The notes: generated by a model not told the origin, from the letters alone. Numbered from the stretch's first letter, positions 15,781 through 24,852 are shown. The stretch: 64,000 nucleotides of DNA from an uncultured Robinsoniella sp. (GCA_900540475.1 UQGG01000026.1:29558-93557), one strand, 5' to 3'. Program-made: numbers and translations.

Positions 15781-16488
15781 ATGATTCATATAGCTGTGGT
15801 TGACGATGAGCATATATTCAGGGATGTAATAAGCAAGATAATAAATAAGAAAATGCAAGACCTTGAAATACCATGCGAGATTCATGAATTAAGTAATGCC
15901 AAAAGCTTGATAAGTCTCGTGGAGTCCACCCCAATCAGCTTAATATTTCTTGACATAGACATGCCGGGATTCAATGGTCTTGAGGCGGGCGAATATTTGT
16001 TTAAGAATAAGCATAATAGGGAAATTGTTTATGTATCAGGATTTGAAAACTATGTTTTTGACGCGCTTAAGTGTTATCCATTTAACTTTGTGCGAAAATC
16101 TCATATGCAGGATGAAATTCCAAAAACAATCGAAAATTTTATAGGAATTTATAATACTGATACCAAATTTATAAATATAAGGTCCGGATATAGGTCGTTA
16201 CGAGTATTAGTGAAAGATATCTTATATATTTCAAAATCAGGTCGCAAGACATGCGTAATAATATTAAACGGTGATCCTATTTACACCTGGGAATCTATGT
16301 CTGAAATTGCAAAATCCTGCTTGGATGTAGGATTTACCAGAATATCAAAGGACAGAATTGTTAATTTAAAATATGTGGAAAGCTTAGACAAGGTAGAAGT
16401 AATGTTAAACAATGGGATAACCTTGCCGTTAAGTAAAGAATGGCTAGAATCATCAGTGCAACAATTTTTAGTCTATAGGAGAAAATAA
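15781..16488 (+). CDS. Orphan LytTR-family response regulator
   Basis: 235 aa. The receiver domain (residues 1-125) has the acidic pair in AVVDDEHIF, the phosphoacceptor Asp58 in FLDIDMPGFNG and a late FVRKS with the conserved Lys. The LytTR DNA-binding domain (about 135-230) starts KFINIRSGYRSLRVLVKDIL and ends LPLSKEWLE. No sensor kinase is nearby, so the input is unknown; it could answer to a host kinase. Its place between the prophage repressor and integrase marks it as accessory cargo that could alter host behaviour. Confidence 0.8.
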   Translation: MIHIAVVDDEHIFRDVISKIINKKMQDLEIPCEIHELSNAKSLISLVESTPISLIFLDIDMPGFNGLEAGEYLFKNKHNREIVYVSGFENYVFDALKCYPFNFVRKSHMQDEIPKTIENFIGIYNTDTKFINIRSGYRSLRVLVKDILYISKSGRKTCVIILNGDPIYTWESMSEIAKSCLDVGFTRISKDRIVNLKYVESLDKVEVMLNNGITLPLSKEWLESSVQQFLVYRRK

Positions 16489-16608
16489 ATATGCCATGAG
16501 ATAGAACACTGAGACATGCACATCGTAAACTGGCTGTAAAACTCATAAAATATTAATCAATAGGCATATGCCTTTGATAATAAAAAAACAAGAAAGAGGG
16601 AATGAATT

Positions 16609-17544
16609 ATGAAACACATCAAACGAATTGCAGCTGTATTTATGTCTGCACTCACACTGTCGTTAGTTGTACCGGAGGCTATCCCGATGGTCGACAATGT
16701 TACTACTGCCCAGGCAGCTGTGAAAATCAGTAAAAAATCTTACAGAATGGTTAAGGGGTCTACTATCCAGCTAAAACTAACCGGCACTAAGAAAAAAGCA
16801 AAGTGGACAACCAGTAAGAGATCTGTCGCAACTGTTACTCAAAAAGGGAAGGTGACGGCAAAAAATAAAGGAGTCACTACAATCTCCGCCAAAATAGGGA
16901 AGAAGAAATACACTTGTAAAATAACAGTCGAATCTCCTAAACTGAGCAGTTCCAAGATTACACTTAATGTAGGAAATTCAGCTTCTCTAAAACTCAATGG
17001 CACAAAACAAAAAGTTAAATGGTTTTCCCGAAATACGTCCATTGCAACTTTTAGTAAAGGAAAAGTTAAAGGAATAAAATCTGGAAGTACAACAGTAATT
17101 GCCAAGGTTGGCGGGAAAAGTTATTCTTGCAAAGTAAATGTTAATGCAAAGCCTAATGTAACGCCACCAAGTAAGCCAGATAACAAAGATATGCTAATTG
17201 GTAGCTACACAGATACCGGTGATGGAACATTTACAATCTATACTGCTTCTGGTAATTCCCAAAATGGCAATGTGCCAATAAATTATATTAGCAAGAGCAC
17301 ATTTTTAAGTCAGATAGGCGCTAAAACTGTTGATTTCGATTATAATAAAACAAGCTACTTGTATATCGATAGATATTTACATTCAAAAAATCATTTTGGA
17401 CGATCTCAAATGACACTTACATTGACTGGCAACAATCTTAATCCAGGGTTGCACAGAATCGAAGTTGTTCAATATGAGAATGATTCCCCAGATTCTAAGG
17501 TAATAACATATAAATCTGGATATTATAAGATTTCAATCAATTAA
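16609..17544 (+). CDS. Secreted protein with two BIG2 (bacterial Ig-like) domains
   Basis: 311 aa. A signal peptide (MKHIKRIAAVFMSALTLSLV, with a likely cut after TAQAA near residue 36) is followed by two BIG2 repeats: KGSTIQLKLTGTKKKAKWTT...VTAKNKGVTTISAKI (residues 47-110) and a second copy at 115-180. The C-terminal 120 residues form a distinct beta-rich domain with no recognised family. BIG2 domains mediate surface adhesion or presentation. It lies 120 bp downstream of the LytTR regulator in the same direction and may be its target; a possible lysogenic conversion gene. Confidence 0.75.
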   Translation: MKHIKRIAAVFMSALTLSLVVPEAIPMVDNVTTAQAAVKISKKSYRMVKGSTIQLKLTGTKKKAKWTTSKRSVATVTQKGKVTAKNKGVTTISAKIGKKKYTCKITVESPKLSSSKITLNVGNSASLKLNGTKQKVKWFSRNTSIATFSKGKVKGIKSGSTTVIAKVGGKSYSCKVNVNAKPNVTPPSKPDNKDMLIGSYTDTGDGTFTIYTASGNSQNGNVPINYISKSTFLSQIGAKTVDFDYNKTSYLYIDRYLHSKNHFGRSQMTLTLTGNNLNPGLHRIEVVQYENDSPDSKVITYKSGYYKISIN

Positions 17545-17555
17545 TTAAAAGTAAA

Positions 17556-17586
17556 AAACCGCCCGGTATTGGCGTACCGAACGGCT
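17556..17586. terminator. Imperfect terminator hairpin after the BIG2 gene
   Basis: CGGTA and TACCG pair inside outer CCG/CGG arms (about 17562-17583). A run of A on the left gives a T tract for minus-strand transcripts. On the plus strand no T tract follows, so its strength for the BIG2 gene is doubtful. Confidence 0.45.
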
Positions 17587-17595
17587 TAAATGTTA

Positions 17596-17670
17596 CTATA
17601 CAGACCACGAAGGACCATATAATATACCATAGACAAGCATATTATATCATCTTTCCTAGCGTCTGTATAG
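17596..17670 (+). promoter_or_regulatory. Nested inverted repeats upstream of the integrase
   Basis: CTATACAGAC (17596-17605) is perfectly inverted as GTCTGTATAG (17661-17670), and inside it ATATAATAT (17617-17625) is perfectly inverted as ATATTATAT (17639-17647). The whole could fold into a 75-nt hairpin ending 20 nt before the integrase ribosome-binding site, or act as paired protein sites such as integrase arm sites. Confidence 0.55.
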
Positions 17671-17708
17671 GCGCTATTTTTATGTCAAAAAACAGGAGGA
17701 TGAACAAC

Positions 17709-18884
17709 ATGAGCATACAAGAAAAAAAGTACTTATCTAAGAAAACAGGCAAAACCACTATTAAATTTTTTGCCAATGTATACGATGTCAGCACCAAACA
17801 ACGTTTTACCGGACCCGTAAGATTGACGCGAAAGGAGGCAGTACACGATGAATCTGAAATCTTAAAGAAAATGGAAGACGGTTTAAGAATTGAAAAGAAA
17901 AATAAAAAAATGACTTTCGATCAGGCTGCCGCTTCCTGGCTGGATGCTACAGAAGGGCATTATGCAAATTCAACCCTCAAGACATACAAGAGATATTACA
18001 GTGATTATATACAAGATATTTTTGAGGGGCAGGCAGTAACCGGAATTACTTCTGTTCATATTCAGAATTATATAAATGTCATGAAAAAGAAGTACGGAGC
18101 TGAAACCGTGAATAAATGTATCAATATACTTTCCAACATCTTTAATTATTCCATTGATACCCTGAAGATAATTTCCCAAAATCCCTGCTGCCGGGTGAAA
18201 CGGGCAAAGGTTGTTCTTCCGACAAAAACCACTTGGACGGATGAGCAATGTTTATACTTTTTAAAATTACCTGAGGTTCGCTTTTCTCATTTTTATGGGA
18301 TGTTTGTACTATCGCTTATGACCGGCGCCCGCCCTGGCGAAGTATGCGGTGTTGCAGAGTCAGATCTTACGGAATCCGGAGAACTTACATTGCATAGAGG
18401 ATTGGATAATGATCTGGTTGCTTCTGATATGAAGACATCTCAGAGCCACCGGGGGCTTACGCTACCCGATCCAATAGCAAAGGCCGTAGATCGTAGCTTA
18501 CAGTGGAAAAAGGAGATGCAGTCAAAGCATCCTGAATTTGGAAATAATGACTTCTTATTTGTAAACGAAGATGGTAATCCAATAAAACCGGATACTTACT
18601 CAAAAGCATTCAGATCTATTTTAAGAAGACATAACGAAAAGATGGATAAATACTTGGATGCACACGGAAAACTTCCAAATGGCGGTGCTGTGCTTCCACA
18701 AATTGCCCTGTATGACTGCCGGCATAGCTTCGCCACCAACACTTTGAGTAACGATGAGCGACACGAGGTTATTGCACAGATTATGGGGAATAGTGTTAAG
18801 ACTCTCTTATCCCGGTATGCGCATGTTGATACCAAAATGACAAGCAAAGCTTTAGAAAATTATTCGAAACACGTAGCAATGTAA
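17709..18884 (+). CDS. int: Tyrosine recombinase/integrase
   Basis: 391 aa. It has an N-terminal arm-binding region, a SAM-like core-binding domain (FDQAAASWLDATEGHYANST onward) and a catalytic domain with Arg in TGARPGEVCG, YDCRHSFATN (second Arg) and the nucleophile in SRYAHVDTKMT. The usual His of H-x-x-R is Tyr here, and the usual G-H before the nucleophile is GN, an uncommon active-site set. The start at 17709 is chosen for AGGAGG 9 nt upstream; an earlier ATG at 17682 precedes that site. It points at the adjacent tRNA cluster and should integrate and excise this element. Confidence 0.9.
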   Translation: MSIQEKKYLSKKTGKTTIKFFANVYDVSTKQRFTGPVRLTRKEAVHDESEILKKMEDGLRIEKKNKKMTFDQAAASWLDATEGHYANSTLKTYKRYYSDYIQDIFEGQAVTGITSVHIQNYINVMKKKYGAETVNKCINILSNIFNYSIDTLKIISQNPCCRVKRAKVVLPTKTTWTDEQCLYFLKLPEVRFSHFYGMFVLSLMTGARPGEVCGVAESDLTESGELTLHRGLDNDLVASDMKTSQSHRGLTLPDPIAKAVDRSLQWKKEMQSKHPEFGNNDFLFVNEDGNPIKPDTYSKAFRSILRRHNEKMDKYLDAHGKLPNGGAVLPQIALYDCRHSFATNTLSNDERHEVIAQIMGNSVKTLLSRYAHVDTKMTSKALENYSKHVAM

Positions 18885-18932
18885 TAACAGAATATAATAG
18901 AAAAATCGAATGACGTTAACCGTTTTCGTAAA

Positions 18933-18973
18933 CCAAAAAAAAGCGGGCCTGAGATCACTACTCTCAAACCCGC
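18933..18973 (-). terminator. Terminator of the tRNA operon
   Basis: On the minus strand a 12-bp stem (GCGGGTTTGAGA with TCTCAGGCCCGC, two G-U pairs) spans 18943-18973 and is followed by eight T. It ends the three-tRNA transcript just before the integrase gene, which approaches from the other side. Confidence 0.85.
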
Positions 18974-18994
18974 ATAAACACTAATAAAACAAAG

Positions 18995-19067
18995 AGCGCG
19001 AGACGGGACTCGAACCCGCGGCCTCGACCTTGGCAAGGTCGCGCTCTACCAACTGAGCCACTCGCGC
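18995..19067 (-). tRNA. tRNA-Gly (GCC)
   Basis: 73-nt cloverleaf on the minus strand: acceptor GCGCGAG/CTCGCGC, D arm, anticodon loop TTGCCAA between CGACC and GGTCG, T arm GGTTCGAGTCC. No CCA is encoded. Its 3' end faces the integrase gene 110 bp away, the usual geometry of a tRNA attachment site. Confidence 0.95.
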
Positions 19068-19087
19068 ATAATCATCTTTCGATGAAA

Positions 19088-19158
19088 AGCGGGTGATGGG
19101 AATCGAACCCACGTATCTAGCTTGGAAGGCTAGTGTTCTACCATTGAACTACACCCGC
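19088..19158 (-). tRNA. tRNA-Gly (TCC)
   Basis: 71-nt cloverleaf on the minus strand: acceptor GCGGGTG/CACCCGC, anticodon loop CTTCCAA closed by CTAGC/GCTAG, T arm GGTTCGATTCC. No CCA encoded. Middle gene of the tRNA operon. Confidence 0.95.
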
Positions 19159-19191
19159 ATATGAAATTATATGTTGCTTTTGCTTTCGCAA

Positions 19192-19264
<73 letters not shown>

Positions 19265-19324
19265 TTAAAGACTGTTGTTCCTGTTTTTGCTTTTCTTGAT
19301 TTGTTCCGTTCAGCAACGTAGATA

Positions 19325-19353
19325 ATTCTACAATGATTTCTAAGATTTGTCAA
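19325..19353 (-). promoter_or_regulatory. Promoter of the tRNA operon
   Basis: TTGACA (minus strand, 19348-19353), 17-bp spacer, TAGAAT (19325-19330), about 60 bp upstream of tRNA-Phe. Near-consensus, as expected for a tRNA operon. Confidence 0.75.
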
Positions 19354-19432
19354 TACTTAATTTGAATTTTTTTCATTTAATTTTATATTTCTTTTTTTAA
19401 TTGCTTTATGATTTATTTTTATCTTATATATC

Positions 19433-19466
19433 GGAGAACCACAACCCACTTATTTTGTGGTTCTCC
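19433..19466 (-). terminator. Hairpin after polyphosphate kinase
   Basis: GGAGAACCACAA and TTGTGGTTCTCC form a perfect 12-bp stem with a 10-nt loop, 7 bp beyond the ppk stop. No clear T tract follows, so it may act as a 3' stabiliser or a factor-dependent stop. Confidence 0.6.
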
Positions 19467-19472
19467 GGCACT

Positions 19473-21533
19473 TTACTGCTTATTTGTATGCTGGTATGCA
19501 ATCTGAAAAAATAACTTCTGAGAATCCAGTGCTACCTCTGTCGTTGGCAATTTTTGATAGGAACCATCTTCTTTTTGTTCCCTTGCTTTGACATTATCAT
19601 TTAGCATTGTGGTAAACATCTCGCGTATTCTTACTTTTAGGTGGGTATCATAGATTGGTACCGCCACTTCCACTCTGCGCAGTGTATTCCTGGTCATAAA
19701 GTCTGCTGATGCAATGTAAAGTTTCGCTCTTTCCTTGTCTCCGAAAATATAGATTCTGGAGTGCTCAAGGTATCTGCCCACGATACTGATAATCCTAATC
19801 TGATCAGTCTGCCCCGGTATGTGGGAACGCAGGCAGCAGATTCCCCGGACAATCATTTCTACTTTTACTCCTGCTTTTGATGCCTCAATTAATTTATCAA
19901 TAATTTTCTTATCAGTCAGTGAATTTAGTTTCAGACCGATATAGGATGGTTCATTATTCTTTGCAGCACGGATTTCTTCATCCATCATTTCCAGTACTTT
20001 GTTTTGCAGGCACTTTGGCGCGATCAGAAGATGTTCAGACGATTCGGTTACTTCGCCCATAGATAGCGACTGGAATACGCCGGCTGCTTCTATACCAATT
20101 CTGTTATCCGCAGTCATCAGGGACAGGTCCGTATAAAGTCTGGCAGTCTTTTCATTATAATTTCCTGTTCCCACCTGTGTTATATATTCAATCTGTCCCT
20201 CTCTTTTTCGGGTAATAAGGCATAGCTTGGAATGTACTTTCAGACCATCGAGACCATAGATTACATGGCATCCTGCCTCCTCCAGCCTTCTTGACCATCC
20301 AATGTTGTTTTCCTCGTCGAATCTGGCTTTCAATTCTACTAATACATCTACCTGCTTACCGTTTTCTGCCGCTTCAATCAGCGCTCCAATTACTTCACTG
20401 TGCTTAGCCAGACGGTAAAGGGTCATTTTTATAGACACAACATAAGGATCCTCTGCAGCCTGATTCAGCATCGCAATAAATGGTCTGATGCTCTCGTAAG
20501 GATAAGACAGTAAAATGTCATGCTCCAGAATCTGGTCTATTACTGGTCTTTTTTCATCCACTGCCGGGGATTTCTGAGGTATTCTTTTTTCAAAAAACAA
20601 TTCTGTTTTCATTCTCAGCTGATCCTGAATTTGGAATACAAAGGAGAGGTCGACTGGTGATTGGGAGACAAATACCTGCTCTTTTTTTAATTGCAGGTGT
20701 TCACACAGCTTAGCTGTCATCTTATGATCCAGTTCCCTGCTTAATTCCAATCGAACCGGGCAGAGCCTTCTTCTGAGTTTTACCACCTCTGCCATGTGCT
20801 CCCGGTAGTCAAGATCCTCATCAAAGATACTGTCTGCATCAATATCTGCATTTCTGGTTATGCGAATCAGGGACTTTGCGCTCAGCTTGTATTTCTGAAA
20901 TACTTTTGGCAGAAAATGCAAAATCAATTCTTCTACCAGGAGAAAGCTCCCGGTTCTTCCCGGAATAGCCGTTAGCCGTCCAAATACTTCGCTGCTGCAG
21001 GGAACAATTCCGAATTTTTCCCGGTCTGTTTTGGTTTCCAATCCTGCTGCCGCATAGATCTCATTATTTTTTAAAAATGGAAAGGGCTGTTTTTTGCCTA
21101 CCACCATAGTGGACAGAAGCGGCATAATGTCCTGTTCAAAATAGCGTTCCAAATAATCCGTTTCCCCATCTGTCAACTGGTTGATTTTGATTAGATGAAT
21201 TCCTTCTTTTTCAAGGAGGCGCATTAATTCTTCGTAAATCTGATCTTTTACTTTACCTAATTCCCGAACCCGTTTGAATATGGCGTCCATCTGTTCTCTG
21301 CTGGTCATCTGAGTTTTATTTTCTCTGATTTCTTTTGATAACAGCATTTGGTCATGAAGAGACCCTACCCTGACCATAAAAAATTCATCCAGATTGCTTT
21401 GAAATATGGACAGAAAAGTAAGGCGCTCACAAATGGGCACCTTAGGATCAGCAGCTTCTTCTAATACACGTTCATTAAATTTAAGCCAGGATAATTCCCG
21501 GTTTTCAAAGCAAGACAATTGTTTATCTTTCAT
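19473..21533 (-). CDS. ppk1: Polyphosphate kinase 1
   Basis: 686 aa, full family length. It reversibly polymerises the gamma-phosphate of ATP into polyphosphate. The N-terminal domain opens FENRELSWLKFNERVLEEA. The phospholipase D-like catalytic halves contain KVHSKLCLI with the autophosphorylated His (residue 434 here) and SYIGLKLNSLTDKKI, and the second HSRIYIFGD. The start is set at ATG 21533, three codons inside a GTG that is too close to the GAGG site. Gene is monocistronic, with a hairpin after it. Confidence 0.93.
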   Translation of the reverse strand: MKDKQLSCFENRELSWLKFNERVLEEAADPKVPICERLTFLSIFQSNLDEFFMVRVGSLHDQMLLSKEIRENKTQMTSREQMDAIFKRVRELGKVKDQIYEELMRLLEKEGIHLIKINQLTDGETDYLERYFEQDIMPLLSTMVVGKKQPFPFLKNNEIYAAAGLETKTDREKFGIVPCSSEVFGRLTAIPGRTGSFLLVEELILHFLPKVFQKYKLSAKSLIRITRNADIDADSIFDEDLDYREHMAEVVKLRRRLCPVRLELSRELDHKMTAKLCEHLQLKKEQVFVSQSPVDLSFVFQIQDQLRMKTELFFEKRIPQKSPAVDEKRPVIDQILEHDILLSYPYESIRPFIAMLNQAAEDPYVVSIKMTLYRLAKHSEVIGALIEAAENGKQVDVLVELKARFDEENNIGWSRRLEEAGCHVIYGLDGLKVHSKLCLITRKREGQIEYITQVGTGNYNEKTARLYTDLSLMTADNRIGIEAAGVFQSLSMGEVTESSEHLLIAPKCLQNKVLEMMDEEIRAAKNNEPSYIGLKLNSLTDKKIIDKLIEASKAGVKVEMIVRGICCLRSHIPGQTDQIRIISIVGRYLEHSRIYIFGDKERAKLYIASADFMTRNTLRRVEVAVPIYDTHLKVRIREMFTTMLNDNVKAREQKEDGSYQKLPTTEVALDSQKLFFQIAYQHTNKQ

Positions 21534-21667
21534 GTGGCTCACATCCTCATTTTCTTATCTCTTGTATTTAACTTAGCCGACTCAGGTGATATAATCCTCA
21601 CAATTTTCTCAGTATTATTTGTCTTTTAGCGCTTACAGGCGATTTGATTTTCGCTGACTACTTCACT

Positions 21668-22333
21668 TTAGCAAACTTTATGCCCATTAGCTGTCAGTTT
21701 AAACTTCGATCCCAGCATTTCCGCTGCACGTTTGCACATCAACATCCGCTGCAAAAAGATTTCAAAGTAATCCATAATTGAGCAAATACTTTCATCCAGT
21801 TCCACACTTAGCTGGATCGTCTTTGTATCAGTCAGAATAGTCAGCTCTGAAGTTACGGCTGCATAGTTTACCCGGTCGTGTTTATCAAAACTTTCCTTCA
21901 CTGTATTTCTGACACGGTTTCTTCTCACATCTGTCTTATCCGCTAATATTACTGCCGCTGATACTGCGTCTACTGCCATTCCTGTCTTTTCATCATGTTG
22001 TCCTATAGCGCTGATAATGGTAGCTGCATCTTCCGGTGGAATATCATACTGACGAAGCAGCGTAAATGCCATAATGGCCCCGTTGTGTGCATGGTCATTC
22101 CGATTGATACTGTTGCCGATATCGTGCATATACCCTGCAATCCTGGCGAGTTCTATATCCTTTTTGCTGTAACCCAGTTCTTTTAAAATTCTTCCGGCGA
22201 TCTGCGCCACCTTTACTGCATGGCTCAAAGAATGCTCCGTATATCCCAGCACTCCAAGATTGTCATTTCCCTTTTTTATATATGCTCTTATTTCTTCTGA
22301 TTCCTTGATTTTCTTATAGGTAATCTGCTCCAT
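21668..22333 (-). CDS. HD-domain phosphohydrolase
   Basis: 221 aa. The HD signature is present: EHSLSHAVKVAQ (His), YMHDIGNSI (the HD pair near residue 69) and HAHNGAIMAF, then GQHDEKTG and a final ILADKTD, giving the full H...HD...H...D set. Such proteins hydrolyse nucleotides or cyclic nucleotides; specificity cannot be told. A purely basic C-terminal helix follows. A long structured leader lies upstream (about 80 nt before the ATG), suggesting RNA-level control. Confidence 0.8.
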   Translation of the reverse strand: MEQITYKKIKESEEIRAYIKKGNDNLGVLGYTEHSLSHAVKVAQIAGRILKELGYSKKDIELARIAGYMHDIGNSINRNDHAHNGAIMAFTLLRQYDIPPEDAATIISAIGQHDEKTGMAVDAVSAAVILADKTDVRRNRVRNTVKESFDKHDRVNYAAVTSELTILTDTKTIQLSVELDESICSIMDYFEIFLQRMLMCKRAAEMLGSKFKLTANGHKVC

Positions 22334-22412
22334 ATATCTCCTTTGTTAATCGTACCTTTTCAATGTGAATGTCCCTTATAGTCTTTCACCATATCTGACA
22401 CATTCATTTTGC

Positions 22413-22524
22413 TGCAGATGCTGTAAAAATGCCAAAAACATCTGCACTGCTAGGGGTATATATGCCCTATATTCCCTTAGCGGTACAGCCAAAATAACAG
22501 GCTGCACTATCTATCATAGCAGTA
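22413..22524 (-). ncRNA. Structured leader candidate upstream of the HD-domain gene
   Basis: On the minus strand three hairpins follow one another: GTGCAGCC/GGCTGTAC (22483-22507), GCTAAGGG/CCCCTAGC (22449-22481, with inner pairing) and TGCAGATG/CATCTGCA (22413-22446). In addition TACTGCTA and TAGCAGTG (22517-22524 with 22445-22452) can pair around the first two and would compete with the second and third. This looks like a switching leader, but no known riboswitch class is recognised. The rest of 22334-22791 holds only this and a terminator-like hairpin. Confidence 0.4.
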
Positions 22525-22691
22525 CGGATTTTGTTTCTCTATCTGTCCTTGGTTAAGAATATGTAAAATATGTGTAATGTCTGGATTCCTTTTATCACAT
22601 ATTATCTCCACTTTTCTCTGCTGCAAACAGCAAATACTGAAAAAGAAGTTTTCTCATCCTACGATTTATCGCTTACATAATTTCCCACAAT

Positions 22692-22736
22692 AAAAAATGC
22701 TAAGCTATTATATGTCATAATAGCAAAGCATTTTTT
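22692..22736. terminator. Bidirectional terminator-like hairpin
   Basis: Arms AAAAATGCT..GCTATTAT and ATAATAGC..AGCATTTTTT form a long stem with T runs on both strands. It lies between the GH42 gene and the HD leader, and would isolate the two. Confidence 0.65.
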
Positions 22737-22764
22737 AGTAATAAAATTTTCAAATTCTATCAGC

Positions 22765-22793
22765 AACTTACCTGCATAGAATGCCGGTAAGTT
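22765..22793 (-). terminator. Hairpin at the end of the GH42 gene
   Basis: AACTTACC and GGTAAGTT pair across an 11-nt loop, overlapping the stop codon of the beta-galactosidase gene. Probable 3' end hairpin on the minus strand; T tract is poor. Confidence 0.5.
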
Positions 22794-24852
22794 AATTCGT
22801 TTGCTCCGATTCCACAATCGCTATGCCCCAGGGGCTCAAACTGATTAACGCTCCCTGTTCCACAGCACTGCCGCTCAACAATTCCTGGCCTTTCGAATGC
22901 TGATATTCTACCTGCCACTCGTTGGAAGAATAGTTGAAATAATATCGGATATTTGCCCCGGACTGATTTATCCCGCTTCGAATGATAACCGGAAACTCTG
23001 CCTGCTGGTCTGCCGTCCAAAGTCCTGCTTTCTCATAGGTATATCTGATGATATTTTTCAGTGCTTCCGGTGATGTCATACAGCCAATATAAACTGCAGT
23101 ACCTTTACCGTACTGATTCCATGTAACCGCTGCATAATCCTTCCATGCCGGGTGATCATAGGACATTATCACTTTTGCTGAGTCCGTTTTTAATAATTCC
23201 ATAAACCCGCTCACTTCCAGACAGGACTTCGGATATTCCAATAATTCATCATTGGTATTTCCATCATCAGATAGCTCATTTTTCAGCCAAACATCCTTCG
23301 GAAAGGTAAACTGGCTGTAATTTACGCCCAGACATTTGCTTAAAATCCCCGGCTGCTGTTCTGTGCGTACCTGAACATTTTCGTCTGTGAATCCGCTTTT
23401 GAATGTTGTGATGAGATGCCCGCCCTGTTCCACAAAGGAATTAATCCGCTCCAGGAGAGCAGCTGGCGCACTGTAGAGTGCCGGTACAATCAGTACCTGA
23501 TACTGCTCCAGATTATTGGATTCCGGAAACAGAAAGTCACATTCAATATTGCTTTTATAAAGCACATCGTAGATCCAGCGGACTACATCGTTATAATAAA
23601 GATGCGGTTCCATGGATGCCCCCATGTCTATTGGGAACCACTTCAGTGCCGTCAGGGATTCATTGCTGACCAGGATTGCAGTCCTGTTCTGTTTCTTCAG
23701 ATTAACCAGCTTGCTGCCAATCTCTTTTAACTCCCTGCCGATGGTTCCTGCCTCCAGGTAGGAAGCATTTGCCTTAAAATCGTGGCTGAGCAATCCTTTC
23801 CAGAATGTTTCCATGGAATTATGTATTGAGTGCCAATGCCAGTACATCACTGAGTTTGCACCGCTTGCCAGGTGGCTGTATGCCTGAAGGCGCAATTGTC
23901 CGGGATAGGGCACCCAGCAGGGGAAGCCCTGAGCTTCGGTCTCCAGCACCAGATAATTATCCTGTTTTAAGGATCTGGTGGAATCCCCGCCAAACGCAAT
24001 CTCTGCACCGGTCAGGTCATCCTGGGTGGGATGGTAAATGTCTGTTCCAGCCACGCTTAAGCATTTGGCAGCCTGATAATGATCCACATCCGGCTGTACC
24101 CCATAGGAATATCCTCTCCACTCAAAATCGAAGTTTTGTGTTATGAACTGATCTTCTCTTTTGTACTCAGCCGCAATCCCTGACTGCCATCCCAGAAATT
24201 CTGTTACAAGTGATCTCTGGAATTTTTCAAATTCCGCACCCAGGCTGCCATTTATCGTTCCTCTGACATCGGGGAAATCTTCCCAAGCATTAATACGATT
24301 GCTCCAGTAATCCAGTCCAAATGCCCGGTTCATGTCTTCCAGACTGTTGTGGAATTTATTCCTTAAATACTTAACAAACCGCTCCTGAACATTTTTACCG
24401 GCTGTCCCATAATATTTTGTTTCATTGTCCAACTGATATCCAATAACGCATTTACGCTTAGCCGTGCACGCCATCAATTTACGTATAATCCGCTCTGCAT
24501 AATAGAGATAGACCGGACTGGTGATATCCATAATCTGACGGGGTCCATACATCCCTCTGCCTTTTACCGTAGTTGCCAGTACATCGGGGTAAGCTTTTAC
24601 CATCCAGGTTGGTACTGCATAAGTGGGGGTACCGATAATAACAGAGATTCCGGCAGCCTCCATGGCATCCATCACCCGTTCCACATGGGAGAAATCAAAC
24701 ACTCCGTCCTGGGGCTCGTAAGTACTCCAGGTCGACTCCGCAATTCTCACCACATTAATTCCCGCCTGTTTCATCATTTCAATATCCTGATCCAACCGAT
24801 CCACGGGCATATACTCATCATAGTACGCCGCTCCATATAATATCTGATCCAT
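22792..24852 (-). CDS. Glycoside hydrolase family 42 beta-galactosidase
   Basis: 686 aa. A (beta/alpha)8 barrel opens ILYGAAYYDEYMP and RIAESTWSTYEPQDGVFDF. The acid/base Glu is in GYQLDNETKYYG (residue about 149) and the probable nucleophile Glu is in YLVLETEAQGF (about 308). A trimerisation domain (ECDFLFPESNNLEQYQVLIVPALYS) and a C-terminal beta domain complete the family layout. It cleaves terminal galactose from small galactosides; no signal peptide, so it acts in the cytoplasm. ATG 24852 has AGGAGG 8 nt upstream. The AraC gene upstream probably controls it. Confidence 0.9.
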   Translation of the reverse strand: MDQILYGAAYYDEYMPVDRLDQDIEMMKQAGINVVRIAESTWSTYEPQDGVFDFSHVERVMDAMEAAGISVIIGTPTYAVPTWMVKAYPDVLATTVKGRGMYGPRQIMDITSPVYLYYAERIIRKLMACTAKRKCVIGYQLDNETKYYGTAGKNVQERFVKYLRNKFHNSLEDMNRAFGLDYWSNRINAWEDFPDVRGTINGSLGAEFEKFQRSLVTEFLGWQSGIAAEYKREDQFITQNFDFEWRGYSYGVQPDVDHYQAAKCLSVAGTDIYHPTQDDLTGAEIAFGGDSTRSLKQDNYLVLETEAQGFPCWVPYPGQLRLQAYSHLASGANSVMYWHWHSIHNSMETFWKGLLSHDFKANASYLEAGTIGRELKEIGSKLVNLKKQNRTAILVSNESLTALKWFPIDMGASMEPHLYYNDVVRWIYDVLYKSNIECDFLFPESNNLEQYQVLIVPALYSAPAALLERINSFVEQGGHLITTFKSGFTDENVQVRTEQQPGILSKCLGVNYSQFTFPKDVWLKNELSDDGNTNDELLEYPKSCLEVSGFMELLKTDSAKVIMSYDHPAWKDYAAVTWNQYGKGTAVYIGCMTSPEALKNIIRYTYEKAGLWTADQQAEFPVIIRSGINQSGANIRYYFNYSSNEWQVEYQHSKGQELLSGSAVEQGALISLSPWGIAIVESEQTN

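Noticed and set aside
22365..22556. Open frame of 63 codons on the plus strand
   Set aside because: It lies entirely in the structured leader of the HD gene, has no good ribosome-binding site and an odd composition.
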